This document shows positions 8,811-18,001 of a stretch of DNA of 64,000 nt, piece by piece; position 1 is the stretch's first letter, and every line of letters starts with the position of its first letter. The translations under genes were made by a program, and so were the position numbers. The DNA lies in contig DKIV01000015.1 of assembly GCA_002454425.1 (NCBI GenBank), forward strand, positions 1 through 64,000. The letters run 5' to 3'. The stretch is from Sphingobacteriaceae bacterium UBA6709. GTDB taxonomy: Bacteria > Bacteroidota > Bacteroidia > Sphingobacteriales > Sphingobacteriaceae. A model generated the notes under the pieces. That model had not been told where the DNA came from, did not search any database, and saw only the letters and a list, made by a program, of their open reading frames with translations.

Positions 8811-10250
8811 ATGAAACTTACACATATCCTCTTTTGTCTTTTGCTGGCATTTATTTGTAGTTCCTGCACGAAAGATTTAGGAAACTACGACTATAAAGCG
8901 CCTTCGGAGCCCCTGGTTGCCGGAGTGAAAGACTCGACCTTCGCGGCTGTCCTGGGCGACAGCCTGATAATCAGCCCAAAGGTTACGCTGGCGGACGCTG
9001 ATGCGATGAATGATCTGGATTTCAAATGGACAATTTCTATAGGTGAAGAATTACGGGAAATTACCTTCAGCGGCTATCCTCTTAAGATGATCTATACGCT
9101 GAGCCCCGGAGAACGCTCAGCACAACTCACCATCACCGATAAGAGGAATAATTTATTTTACCGATATAATTTCAAGATTCGCGGCACCACCCCCTTTTCT
9201 ATTGGAAATCTTGTTCTCAGTAATGACAATGAGGGGGCGCACCTTTCATTTATAAAGCCCGACAAAACAGTACAGGCAGACATCTACCGGCTTATCAATG
9301 AAGATCCCTTGCCCGGGAATCCCGTGCAACTATATTATTCCAAGCCACTACCCTATCAACCCAATACCAAGGAAGAGTTTTGGGTGCTCGCTGCCGACCC
9401 GTCGCATCCCGGCGTAATCATTGACGCCGCGACCCTGCTAAAACGCAACAACTTCGATTCGCAGTTTTTCTCGCCTCCCGCACAAATCATCAGTGGTTAT
9501 ATGGAGCCGGTACTTGGAGTTAGTCAGATGGGAACGGTGCCGAATGGTGTGGTGAACGGGAAGCTGTATGTGGGCGTACAAAGCACGGCTCCTTTTGCTG
9601 ATGACTATGGAAAATTTGCCAATGAAGCCTCAGGTGACTATACCATGTCAAAATACTTTACGCACGGACCATCATACTATATTGGGTATGATTTGAAGGC
9701 AGGGGCATTTATCACCTTTGGTGGGGATGGCACGTATGCGGGAACGACCTATAAGGTAGATGTTACTAGCGCGGGATTCGATCCTACGAATACAGGCTAC
9801 AACAATTTACTATTTATGAAACCTATGGCCGGCGGCACATCATACGCGTTCATGAAGAGTGCAAACGGCACTGTAGATGAGCTAAGCTTTATCTATCCTA
9901 CGCCAAATACTCAAACGTTCAAGGCATTGGAAAAGCGAGCATTTAAGGGCTCGGCATTGCTTAAGGATGATAGCAAGTGGGTGGTTAGTAGCCTTAACAT
10001 TTTTTACTTCAGCACGGAAGGCAAGATATTCCGTTACAATCCTATCAATGAAGACATCCGTCAACTTGAGGCGCAATTTAACGCCGGTACGATCAGCATG
10101 TTGAAGATAAGCGCTGACGATAACACCCTCTATGTAGGTACACCCGGCAACATCTACACCCTTGATATAAGCGTAGGCAAACCGGGGACTATCGTGGCGA
10201 CCCAAAGTAATATTCCGGGAAGCCCCATTGATTTTATCATAAGAAAATAA
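8811..10250 (+). CDS. PKD-like family lipoprotein
   Basis: 479-residue lipoprotein (lipobox CSSC, Cys19) beginning with the family hallmark CTKDLGNYDYK. The N-terminal part (about 35-130) looks like a PKD/Ig-type beta-sandwich (FKWTISIGEELREITFSG, LTITDKRNNLFYRYNFKI). The rest has repeats reminiscent of a beta-propeller (KIFRYNPINEDIRQLEA, DDNTLYVGTPGNIYTLDI). It starts 11 bases after the DUF4843 gene, and its counterpart is at 15635-17218. Such proteins recur with DUF4843 in SusCD operons. A surface capture or scaffold role is inference. Confidence 0.85.
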   Translation: MKLTHILFCLLLAFICSSCTKDLGNYDYKAPSEPLVAGVKDSTFAAVLGDSLIISPKVTLADADAMNDLDFKWTISIGEELREITFSGYPLKMIYTLSPGERSAQLTITDKRNNLFYRYNFKIRGTTPFSIGNLVLSNDNEGAHLSFIKPDKTVQADIYRLINEDPLPGNPVQLYYSKPLPYQPNTKEEFWVLAADPSHPGVIIDAATLLKRNNFDSQFFSPPAQIISGYMEPVLGVSQMGTVPNGVVNGKLYVGVQSTAPFADDYGKFANEASGDYTMSKYFTHGPSYYIGYDLKAGAFITFGGDGTYAGTTYKVDVTSAGFDPTNTGYNNLLFMKPMAGGTSYAFMKSANGTVDELSFIYPTPNTQTFKALEKRAFKGSALLKDDSKWVVSSLNIFYFSTEGKIFRYNPINEDIRQLEAQFNAGTISMLKISADDNTLYVGTPGNIYTLDISVGKPGTIVATQSNIPGSPIDFIIRK

Positions 10251-10264
10251 CAAGAAAGACACTC

Positions 10265-11413
10265 ATGACACTAAAAAATCTCGTGGCAATACTACTGCTC
10301 GCACCTCTGTTTGCAGGCGCCCAAACAAAAAGCTTCCACATAGAAGGACACATACCAACGAAAATGTCGGGACAGAAGATATACTTTGACTATACCGATA
10401 ACGCGGGTAAGGGTAAAGAAGATTCCTGTACCATCATCAATGACAGGTTCCATTTTACCGGGCAGGTAAGCGGGATGGCCTCCTGCCGGATGTCCATGGA
10501 TCATGAGAAAAAGGGCAAGCCTTTTTCCATATATTCTCCCGGCGCTGACGCTGTTTATTTCTACTTCGGAGCCGAAAATATCCGCATAGAGTCCAAAGAT
10601 TCCCTGGCGAATGCCATGGTCAGCGGATCTAAAATATATGCAGAACATCAGGAATATCTACGATTGACGGGCGGATCTATCATGGCGCTGAATAAGAAAT
10701 TCAACACTATTGTTACGGCAGCAGGCCCGGCGAAGCAGCAAGATTCGGTATTTATGAACAACCTTAATAAACGATATCGGGCGATACTACAGGAACGTAC
10801 AGACAAGCAGTTCGCGTTCGCCAAAACGCATCCGAATTCCGCATTCGCCCTTGTTGCACTTTCGGAATCCGCAGGTTCAAAGGTTGATGTCGCTAAGATA
10901 AAGCCAGTATATGATGCCTTAAGTCCCGCGCTGCGGAACACCGATGTGGGAAAAGAACTCGGGCAACGTATAAATGCCGTGAACAGCACTGAAATAGGCA
11001 GGCCTGCCCCTCAGTTTTCACAGCAGGACACCGCGGGGAAAACCATATCGCTAAAAGACTACAGAGGCAAGTATGTGTTGGTAGAATTCTGGGCTAGCTG
11101 GTGTGTGCCTTGCCGGGCAGGCAATCCGAACCTCATTACACAATACAACTTATATAAAGATAAGGGCTTTGATATTATCTCTGTTTCCCTTGATCATATT
11201 AAGAAAAACTGGATTGAAGCTATAAAGAAAGACGGTCTCCAGTGGAAGCAGGTGTCAGATCTGAAAGGCTGGAACAATGAAGTAGCCCGACAATATGGAA
11301 TACGACAGGTGCCGTCCAGCTTTTTATTGGATCCCCAGGGTATCATCATCGGCAATACGCTTCGCGACGAAAGCCTTAATGAGAAGCTGCGTGAGATATT
11401 CACGGACAAGTAG
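10265..11413 (+). CDS. DUF4369/TlpA-type thiol-disulfide oxidoreductase
   Basis: 382-residue exported thioredoxin-fold protein and the last gene of the plus-strand operon. A signal peptide ends near FAGAQT. An N-terminal DUF4369 domain spans about 22-130. A helical linker with a long Lys/Arg-rich segment follows, then a C-terminal AhpC/TSA-TlpA domain (about 245-380). The redox motif is Cys280-Val-Pro-Cys283 (FWASWCVPCRAG), with the cis-Pro region QVPSSFLLDPQG near the end. The CVPC dipeptide differs from the CGPC and CAPC of its paralogues in the mirrored operon. It starts 14 bases after the PKD-like gene and ends at a strong hairpin. Confidence 0.92.
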   Translation: MTLKNLVAILLLAPLFAGAQTKSFHIEGHIPTKMSGQKIYFDYTDNAGKGKEDSCTIINDRFHFTGQVSGMASCRMSMDHEKKGKPFSIYSPGADAVYFYFGAENIRIESKDSLANAMVSGSKIYAEHQEYLRLTGGSIMALNKKFNTIVTAAGPAKQQDSVFMNNLNKRYRAILQERTDKQFAFAKTHPNSAFALVALSESAGSKVDVAKIKPVYDALSPALRNTDVGKELGQRINAVNSTEIGRPAPQFSQQDTAGKTISLKDYRGKYVLVEFWASWCVPCRAGNPNLITQYNLYKDKGFDIISVSLDHIKKNWIEAIKKDGLQWKQVSDLKGWNNEVARQYGIRQVPSSFLLDPQGIIIGNTLRDESLNEKLREIFTDK

Positions 11414-11445
11414 GAGTTTCATGCTTCGGTATTTCATATAAAAAT

Positions 11446-11496
11446 AAAAGCCGATAATCCTAGCCATCAGAGGCGACGGATTATCGGCTTTCTTCA
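11446..11496. terminator. Bidirectional rho-independent terminator
   Basis: A perfect 14-bp stem (11447-11460 with 11478-11491), loop of 17 bases, with A-rich sequence before and T-rich sequence after, lies between the convergent TlpA and protease genes. It can serve both strands. Confidence 0.85.
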
Positions 11497-11509
11497 TGAC
11501 CATCAACAA

Positions 11510-13195
11510 TCAATGCGCTTCTATGGCTCGGGCGATAAATTCTTTAATTGTTTCTACGGGAGTAATGACCGTGGCAGTGCGACTGTGCCGCGCAATGTTT
11601 AGTCCGTAAAACAGACCAGACGTACTAAACACAGGTCCTCCACAATTTGAGGCGGCAATGGTCGCATCCTGAACATATACTCCTTCAAAGCCATCGGAAC
11701 GCATACTTCTTCCTCCCTCAAAGCGCGAGGCCACATGATTGGCTGGTGGATACGGAGGTAATAACATCTTTTCTGTCCTCTCCAGACTATCTCTTACCAA
11801 CGTGATAGTCAATGAATCTCCCGCGTAATAATTCCGGAGTTCACGACCATAGTCTATAGGTTTAAGAATCGGAACTCCGTTAATAGATTGAATATGATCT
11901 TTCAATTTAAGATAACGTGCAGCGGGAGTTCCCGGTCTTATATCAGTGAGGGTAACCTTTTGATTTATAAATGTAGCGTTTGCGCCGAAGTTCCCACCGC
12001 TGTAGCGGAGCGGCATATCCAGCGCCGTTGAACTTAATACTGCCAATTGCATCGGCTCGTTTTGCACGCAGGAGATTAGGAATGTGCCCACCGGCACATC
12101 ACTCAAAGAGGCTAAGCGGCTGGCATTATCCAGATCGATCTCGTTTTTTAATGCGGCAGGTAGCTCAAGAAGCGCCAGATCTGCCTTACGATCGCGCTTA
12201 ACTATGTGAAGGTCAACTTTACGGCCTCCGTATTCCAAATAAGGATTATTGAATACCATGGAGCTCTTACTTACGACAAAATGCCTTTTCCGCCCTTGTA
12301 TCTTCATGGTTAACAGACTTCCTCCGATACTGTTAGACATGCCATTGCGATAGCTGATTACCTTTACTGAGGCGTCCTGACAAGAACGAGGCAAGGAAAT
12401 CGCCTCAGCACCTGCCGGCAGCAGGCTATGCCGGGGAGGGTCAAGAGATGCGAGGCTTGAGGCCGGAGGCAATGACTTGTAATCCTCCGGCTTACATAAT
12501 GCCGTCCAATATTTTTTATATAGATCTACCGGCACCTCAAAATTCCTATCCTCGCCCACTTCCACCCAACTGTGTATTCCTATGACCATGCCATTGAGAT
12601 CAAAGAGAGGTCCTCCGGAATCGCCGGGTTCCATCTTACAGGTAGACACAAAATATCCAGCGGCATAATGTACGTCAGTAAGTTTGCCGTAACGCACATT
12701 GGGCACCTTTTTGAAGAATGAGCCAGGATAGGAAATTCCGATACACGACTGCCCCTGTTTAAGGTTCGCAGAATTACCCATCTCAGCAAAGGGCAAGGAG
12801 CTGGCATTTGAAATTTTTATTACGGCCAGGTCCAGGGAAAGCGTATCATTTTTAATGCTCATGCGTCCAAGACCTTTAGCAAGAAATTGCTTTCCATCAG
12901 GATAAGTAACCTGGTATAATTGTCCCGGTTTAGAGGCATGCGCTACTGTGATAATAAATCCGTCAGGAGACACTACCACGCCGCTAAACATTCCGCGCGG
13001 AGGCGTCTGCTTCGTAGAATCGTAAGCCATTATCTGCACGGAACTGTTAAATACGCGTTTAACAGCATTGTTTATGTTAACCTGTAAGTCTTGTAATTTC
13101 TCCGACTGAGCAAACGAGGTCAGGCACGTCATAGACAAGGACAGGAATAAAGAAAAGATAAGATAGTCCCTTCTTATGACTATAGAAACATTCAT
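11510..13195 (-). CDS. Secreted trypsin-like (S1C) serine protease, two protease-like halves
   Basis: 561-residue exported protein (signal peptide ending near SFAQ, residue 30). The first half is an intact chymotrypsin-fold protease: His86 (ITVAHAS), Asp122 (SLDLAVIK) and Ser193 (GDSGGPLFD). The second half (about 275-560) repeats the fold but has SKSS where His is expected and NCGGPVFS where GDSGGP is expected, keeping only an Asp (KADLALLEL), so it is probably catalytically dead. A PDZ-like insert (about 410-475; IRPGTPAARYLKLKDHIQSINGVPI) sits inside it. It lies between the ends of two SusCD-TlpA operons and is isolated by terminators on both sides, so it has its own promoter. Substrate unknown. 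Confidence 0.88.
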   Translation of the reverse strand: MNVSIVIRRDYLIFSLFLSLSMTCLTSFAQSEKLQDLQVNINNAVKRVFNSSVQIMAYDSTKQTPPRGMFSGVVVSPDGFIITVAHASKPGQLYQVTYPDGKQFLAKGLGRMSIKNDTLSLDLAVIKISNASSLPFAEMGNSANLKQGQSCIGISYPGSFFKKVPNVRYGKLTDVHYAAGYFVSTCKMEPGDSGGPLFDLNGMVIGIHSWVEVGEDRNFEVPVDLYKKYWTALCKPEDYKSLPPASSLASLDPPRHSLLPAGAEAISLPRSCQDASVKVISYRNGMSNSIGGSLLTMKIQGRKRHFVVSKSSMVFNNPYLEYGGRKVDLHIVKRDRKADLALLELPAALKNEIDLDNASRLASLSDVPVGTFLISCVQNEPMQLAVLSSTALDMPLRYSGGNFGANATFINQKVTLTDIRPGTPAARYLKLKDHIQSINGVPILKPIDYGRELRNYYAGDSLTITLVRDSLERTEKMLLPPYPPANHVASRFEGGRSMRSDGFEGVYVQDATIAASNCGGPVFSTSGLFYGLNIARHSRTATVITPVETIKEFIARAIEAH

Positions 13196-13221
13196 AATGC
13201 CGAATAATAAATAATAAAAAC

Positions 13222-13268
13222 AAAAGCGGCCGAAACCGGGATGTCAAGATCCCGGCTTCAGCCGCTTA
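13222..13268 (-). terminator. Rho-independent terminator for the minus-strand TlpA/SusCD operon
   Basis: Minus-strand reading gives a long GC-rich stem (AAGCGGC and AGCCGGG arms with one internal mismatch) and a 10-base loop, followed by a T-rich tract. It lies 9 bases past the TlpA stop at 13277 and separates the operon from the protease gene. Confidence 0.85.
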
Positions 13269-13276
13269 ATAACTGC

Positions 13277-14458
13277 CTACATTGCGCTTAATAGCGCTTC
13301 AATCTGACTCTTTAACTTAGAACTGAAGCCCGTGTATTTTTCAACGATCTTACCCTCTCTGTCTACCAGAAACAAAGTAGGAATGCCAATGATCATAAAC
13401 TCCCGCATTGTCTTGTTCTTGTCAGGGCTAATCACCTGTGACCAGGGCATAGCCTCTTCGGCCATTGCCTTCCTCCAGGCTGCGCCATCGGTATCTACCG
13501 AAACGCTCAGCACCTCAAATCCTTTATCGTGATACTGCTGATACAGTTGCTTTATCTCAGGAATCGCTTTGCGGCAGGGACCGCACCAGCTTGCCCAAAA
13601 GTCTAGAAGCAAATACTTTCCTTTGAAAGAGTTAACATCAACCGTCCGCCCGTCGGGATCGCTGTATGCTATATGTGGAATGAGGCTGCCTTTTTTCAAG
13701 GACATCCGTATTGCCAATTGTTCTTCATACTGCTTTTTCAGTTGCTTAGCCTCCTCCAGTGCCGGAAAGCGAGCTATAAGCGCATTTAACTGAGTCTGAT
13801 AAAAGCTTTCATCCCGCTCAGCATTTAAATTAGCCAATAAATAAACGACACCGGGGTTTGTGGTGTTAGCAAGTATCAATTGCTTCTGACGCTGGTATTC
13901 AAAGTCAGCCTTCTTTCTTATGAGCCCATCCTTTTGCAGATATTTTATCCAGCTAGTATCCGTGGCAGCCTTTTGTCGTGCCGCGAGATTCTCTGCTACA
14001 AGAATATTCATTTCCTGAGCCGCAAGGTATTCGTTATACCGGGCCAGATTTATCAATTGCGACGAGGACGATGCACTTTTTACAGACACAAATCCAGAAT
14101 TCTTGATCTTGACACGAGACGTGTCATACCCCCGGGCATCAACCTTAACGTCCTTATCAGACCAGAATGCAGCGGTTTGCCATTTGACGATATCCAGGGT
14201 GTACAAGGCGGGCTTAGACGCCTTTATCAGCATGCGAAAGGAGCCATCGGCTGCAACGGTTGCAGAATCTACCAGGCGCCTATCTCTGCCCATTCCTTTA
14301 TAAAGCCATACTTTATTATATTTTTGAAAGATTGCAGGGTTTTGCACCTTTACGCTACCTTCCACTTTAATACCCGGAGCCTGTTGAGCACTTGCGTTGA
14401 ATGCTCCCATCAAAGCTCCAGCAGTAAACAGAGCGTACGCTATTATTTTCCTGTTCAT
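13277..14458 (-). CDS. DUF4369/TlpA-type thiol-disulfide oxidoreductase (CGPC)
   Basis: 393-residue exported thioredoxin-fold protein and last gene of the minus-strand operon. A signal peptide ends near FNASAQ. An N-terminal DUF4369-like beta domain (about 28-130) is followed by a helical linker rich in Gln/Lys. The TlpA domain (about 255-393) carries Cys292-Gly-Pro-Cys295 (FWASWCGPCRKA) and a cis-Pro segment GIPTLFLVDREG. It lies 5 bases downstream of a second TlpA-type gene. The operon thus encodes two non-identical periplasmic oxidoreductases where its mirror image encodes one. Confidence 0.92.
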   Translation of the reverse strand: MNRKIIAYALFTAGALMGAFNASAQQAPGIKVEGSVKVQNPAIFQKYNKVWLYKGMGRDRRLVDSATVAADGSFRMLIKASKPALYTLDIVKWQTAAFWSDKDVKVDARGYDTSRVKIKNSGFVSVKSASSSSQLINLARYNEYLAAQEMNILVAENLAARQKAATDTSWIKYLQKDGLIRKKADFEYQRQKQLILANTTNPGVVYLLANLNAERDESFYQTQLNALIARFPALEEAKQLKKQYEEQLAIRMSLKKGSLIPHIAYSDPDGRTVDVNSFKGKYLLLDFWASWCGPCRKAIPEIKQLYQQYHDKGFEVLSVSVDTDGAAWRKAMAEEAMPWSQVISPDKNKTMREFMIIGIPTLFLVDREGKIVEKYTGFSSKLKSQIEALLSAM

Positions 14459-14463
14459 TGTGC

Positions 14464-15624
14464 TTAGTCCTTAAATATTGAGGCAAGTTTTTCATCCAGC
14501 GCCTTTCCGCCGGCACCAACCCAACGTTGAATGATCTTTCCTTCTTTGTCTAGAAGAATTTGCGTTGGATATGCTTCTATGCTGTAGATCTGAACGACAT
14601 CCTGCTTCATTGACGCCTCATTATTCAATACATTGGTCCACGTGAGCCCATCCTTCACTACCGCATCTTTCCACATTTTCTCTGCTTGCTGCTGATTGCT
14701 CACCTTCTCACTGGCGACGCCGAGGATCTCAAATCCTTTAGCATTGTATTTAGCATATAACTCTTTGAGGTGCGGATTTGCGGCACGACAGGGAGCACAC
14801 CAGCTTCCCCAGAAATCAAGAAGCACATATTTACCTTTAAACTGCGACAGAGAAACAGGTTTACCATCGATATCCTTCTTTGTAAAATCAGGCGTGGGAC
14901 CACCGGCGTTCATTACTTTTATAGCGTTGATCTTCTCGGCCAGAGTTTTGCCGTAGATCGTCGACTTATAGGTATCAGCTAAACCGTCATAGAGTTGCTG
15001 CAGCTCTTCAGCTTTATATTCACGCGATTGTCTCGACAAGAAATAAAGACTTGCAAAATCCTGAGGGTGCTCCTGAATATATTTTTTCCGAATGGCCGAC
15101 ACTTGCTTACGCAACACCATCATCTTTTCAGCAATAGCCCGTTGCTCGTCCTTGAGGCCCATAATTCCGCTTTCCACCATCTGCTTCTGCAAGGTTCGCA
15201 TTTCGAGCATCTCTTTTTCTTCGGCCTTCCTTAAACGCGTGAAGCTATCATTATAGGGATCACCGGTAACTTCAGCAAGATTCAGGTCTTCTGCTGATCC
15301 GCTTATTTTAATCTGCGCGCCCTTACTCAGGACGATCTCCAGGGGCATAGCGGGCATATACATCCCCGTCTTTCCCGAGCCAAGGTAAAGATTACGATCA
15401 ACGGAAGTTGACATCGTTGTAACGAACGGCTCATCGCCAGCCTCCCCTTTTAATTCAAAGCGATCTTTCGATGCCAGCGCGTTTACCTGCCCACTGGTGC
15501 CTCGCAGCGAGATCTGAGCATCGCCCTGCCCTGATAATTGCCCTTTGATAACATACTCCTGAGCACTTGAGCTCAGCACTCCCATAAAGAAAAGTACTGC
15601 CGTAGTTGTAGTTTTAATTTTCAT
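14464..15624 (-). CDS. DUF4369/TlpA-type thiol-disulfide oxidoreductase (CAPC)
   Basis: 386-residue exported protein. A signal peptide ends near SSSAQE, a DUF4369 domain spans about 22-125, a charged helical linker about 125-240 and a TlpA/AhpC-TSA domain about 240-386. The active site is Cys276-Ala-Pro-Cys279 (FWGSWCAPCRAA), with YPTQILLDKEG as the cis-Pro region. It lies 10 bases after the PKD-like lipoprotein gene and 5 bases before the second TlpA gene. Of the two it is the positional counterpart of the plus-strand TlpA at 10265. Confidence 0.92.
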   Translation of the reverse strand: MKIKTTTTAVLFFMGVLSSSAQEYVIKGQLSGQGDAQISLRGTSGQVNALASKDRFELKGEAGDEPFVTTMSTSVDRNLYLGSGKTGMYMPAMPLEIVLSKGAQIKISGSAEDLNLAEVTGDPYNDSFTRLRKAEEKEMLEMRTLQKQMVESGIMGLKDEQRAIAEKMMVLRKQVSAIRKKYIQEHPQDFASLYFLSRQSREYKAEELQQLYDGLADTYKSTIYGKTLAEKINAIKVMNAGGPTPDFTKKDIDGKPVSLSQFKGKYVLLDFWGSWCAPCRAANPHLKELYAKYNAKGFEILGVASEKVSNQQQAEKMWKDAVVKDGLTWTNVLNNEASMKQDVVQIYSIEAYPTQILLDKEGKIIQRWVGAGGKALDEKLASIFKD

Positions 15625-15634
15625 GATGTAATTT

Positions 15635-17218
15635 TTATCTGATGATATATGGTTTCCAAGCCATGGCTTTCACCTTGCCAAAACCTGTATATTTTTTTTC
15701 TGTGCCCGCGATAACAGCTCCATTAGAGGGGCTTACCTGCATTTGATAAACGGTTCCAACGCGCCTTCCTTCATCATAGGTGGCTATGTAAAGGATTTTA
15801 CACAGATTCTTAGGATCCAGAAGAACTCCCGATCCGCGATTAGTATTGTAATGTTTCTGCAAGGCAATGCTTGTCACCACCTCTCCTGCCGGTGCGGACC
15901 ACACCTTTTCGGTTATTCCAGGGGTATATTTAAACTGATAAACAGAGGAATTAGCACCATAATAAAACACCTCGCCGAGGAAGCCGGCGGTGATGGAATT
16001 GATATGCTGAATTTCCGGACAGGCGCTCATATCGTATTTTCCCTTGCCAATAAACGCAGTTTCTCCTTCTCTGAAATTTGCCGTAAGCAGGAAATACTTC
16101 CCCGCGTCATCTTTCATGACAATGTGCTCCCAGTTATTCCATCCCATGTCTGCCATGAGAAACTGCATACCTACATTTCTTACATCAAAAGCGGCGGTAG
16201 CACTTTGCGGCGTAGCGATATCTATTACTTCTGATCCTCTTGAAGCTACCTTCTTAAACTTCCTGTTCGTCTGATCATACATGATGGCATCAAATGCACT
16301 TGACGTAGAGGCAGTCGTCCAGGGCGCAAGCTCGCCGTAACTGCCGCCTAAGGCGTCATAAAACGCGCGATCCCCTGGCGCAATAATTGTGTAATCCAGT
16401 ACATGCAAACGGTTGTTATTAATTACAAACTCCTTTCTTCCCTCGGAAGCGCGCACGAACATGGGCTTTCGAACCGCGGGTGACTGCCAAAATATTCCGG
16501 ATTCAAAGGAGCCCATTTTCTCGAAGGTGCTGAGATTTAACGACACCACCTCCTGCGAACTCTGCATGTATAGCTTCATCGTTCCCGTTAAATTTGCTGT
16601 CGAGAACACCATAGATCCAGGACTGCCAGGCAAGGCACTGCCATTCGAAGCAGCATAAATGTCCATAAAGACTTCTTCCTTCGTTGCGGTCTTTGAGATC
16701 TCATCATTCTTTATTATTCCGATATCTGTATTTCCCGCGCGCTCGTATAGAACCATCCAGCCTTCGGCGATAGCAGGGGTAACGGCAACACCAAACTTCG
16801 CGAAAGCTTTTACACCTGTTTCCTTGTTGATTACAGTAAACAACAGTTCCCATATAAGCTGGCGCTCTTTAATGATCTCATCCAATTTTGGTGAATTACT
16901 GATAAGGTGCTTCTCTACCGTTGCTGAATTTATCTGAGCAGGATACAGTTCCCAGCTAAATTCCAACTCATCAAACTGGGGCTTATCGAGATTTACCAGT
17001 TCGCCCTTATACGTAATTTTAGGATGTATATGTAGTGAATCAAACTGAAGTAAACTATATGATTGAGCGATCCCCTCAACGTCTATGCTTACCAGATTCA
17101 AGTCCTTATAATCATAATTTCCCTTATCCTTAGCACATGCGAACACACATGTTATTATCAATATCAGGAATAAACGCTCAATACCTGCTCGTCCGGATTT
17201 AATATTAAAAACTTTCAT
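15635..17218 (-). CDS. PKD-like family lipoprotein
   Basis: 527-residue lipoprotein with lipobox VFAC (Cys28) followed by AKDKGNYDYK, the same hallmark as the paralogue at 8811. A PKD-like sandwich occupies about 45-150. The remainder has repeated short beta motifs (VFYYGANSSVYQFKYTPG, CKILYIATYDEGRRVGTVYQ) suggesting a propeller-like fold. It starts 8 bases after the DUF4843 gene. It is predicted to sit at the cell surface with the SusCD pair; its ligand is not deducible. Confidence 0.85.
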   Translation of the reverse strand: MKVFNIKSGRAGIERLFLILIITCVFACAKDKGNYDYKDLNLVSIDVEGIAQSYSLLQFDSLHIHPKITYKGELVNLDKPQFDELEFSWELYPAQINSATVEKHLISNSPKLDEIIKERQLIWELLFTVINKETGVKAFAKFGVAVTPAIAEGWMVLYERAGNTDIGIIKNDEISKTATKEEVFMDIYAASNGSALPGSPGSMVFSTANLTGTMKLYMQSSQEVVSLNLSTFEKMGSFESGIFWQSPAVRKPMFVRASEGRKEFVINNNRLHVLDYTIIAPGDRAFYDALGGSYGELAPWTTASTSSAFDAIMYDQTNRKFKKVASRGSEVIDIATPQSATAAFDVRNVGMQFLMADMGWNNWEHIVMKDDAGKYFLLTANFREGETAFIGKGKYDMSACPEIQHINSITAGFLGEVFYYGANSSVYQFKYTPGITEKVWSAPAGEVVTSIALQKHYNTNRGSGVLLDPKNLCKILYIATYDEGRRVGTVYQMQVSPSNGAVIAGTEKKYTGFGKVKAMAWKPYIIR

Positions 17219-17226
17219 ACCATCAA

Positions 17227-17988
17227 TTAAGGAAAGGTGATTAACTCATTATTTTCATTTTTCAAAGGTTCCAGAGGATGTTCCGCATTGTATTGCAGCA
17301 ACTCCGTTTTACAACGGGCTTGCCAATATTGCGCCTGAGTGTAAGAAACCTCGTCTGGCGGCACCAACACCCCCGAGTAGCGAACTTTAAAAGTCGGAGT
17401 TCTTCCTATTACCGTGGTGATGAACTGAAATTTAACGTTGCTATATATTCCAAAGAAAGATGACAACCTGTAAAAAGGCAGGGGATCCACATCCCAGTTA
17501 ACGGGCTTAGAGAACTCTTCTTTAAAATGGATAATTAGATCTGCACGCTCCTTAACGCCTTTGATAAACATCTTATCTTCCTGAAGCTCCAGAATAAGAC
17601 GGGCGGGCTTGTCCTTAAAATCAGAGGACCGTCTAACCAGAATCGGAAATTTGCCTTCGTAGGCTCCAGCTTTCAGCAGGTACTTGGGCAGGTCGTAATG
17701 CAGCCCTTTCTTTACGCGGAGTGTGTCTCCTCCAACAGCGTGTAGGTTAAATTCTCTATCGGCTGTTTGAGGAACGCCACTCAACCTCACGGAGAACCAT
17801 ACAGTATCGATGTCATTCAAGGATTTAAAAGCATAATTATATACCAGACTGTCAGGTTTCTGAGAGTCGACGCCTAGCCATATGTTAAGAGCGCTTTGCT
17901 CTGCCGGATATAATAGATCATTATTCTTTGCGCAGCCAGCTATAATGACAAGCAAAAGCAGGCCTGCAACCCAATGTTTGTGATTCAT
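17227..17988 (-). CDS. DUF4843-family lipoprotein
   Basis: 253-residue lipoprotein (lipobox IAGC, Cys19) with the DUF4843 pattern: LNIWLGVDSQKPDSLVYNYAF, DTVWFSVRLSG, DREFNLHAVGGD, RLILELQED, and a C-terminal PVNWDVDPLPFYRLSSFFGIYS block. The start at 17988 is chosen because the longer frame (18015) would overlap susD and place nine non-signal residues first; with it the gap to susD is 13 bases. It is the same operon position as its paralogue at 7936. Confidence 0.85.
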   Translation of the reverse strand: MNHKHWVAGLLLLVIIAGCAKNNDLLYPAEQSALNIWLGVDSQKPDSLVYNYAFKSLNDIDTVWFSVRLSGVPQTADREFNLHAVGGDTLRVKKGLHYDLPKYLLKAGAYEGKFPILVRRSSDFKDKPARLILELQEDKMFIKGVKERADLIIHFKEEFSKPVNWDVDPLPFYRLSSFFGIYSNVKFQFITTVIGRTPTFKVRYSGVLVPPDEVSYTQAQYWQARCKTELLQYNAEHPLEPLKNENNELITFP

Positions 17989-18001
17989 GATTTCGGTCTT
18001 A

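Noticed and set aside
13880..14467. 195-codon plus-strand open frame opposite a TlpA gene
   Set aside because: The minus-strand frame encodes a clear DUF4369/TlpA protein over the same bases; the plus-strand translation has no family features.
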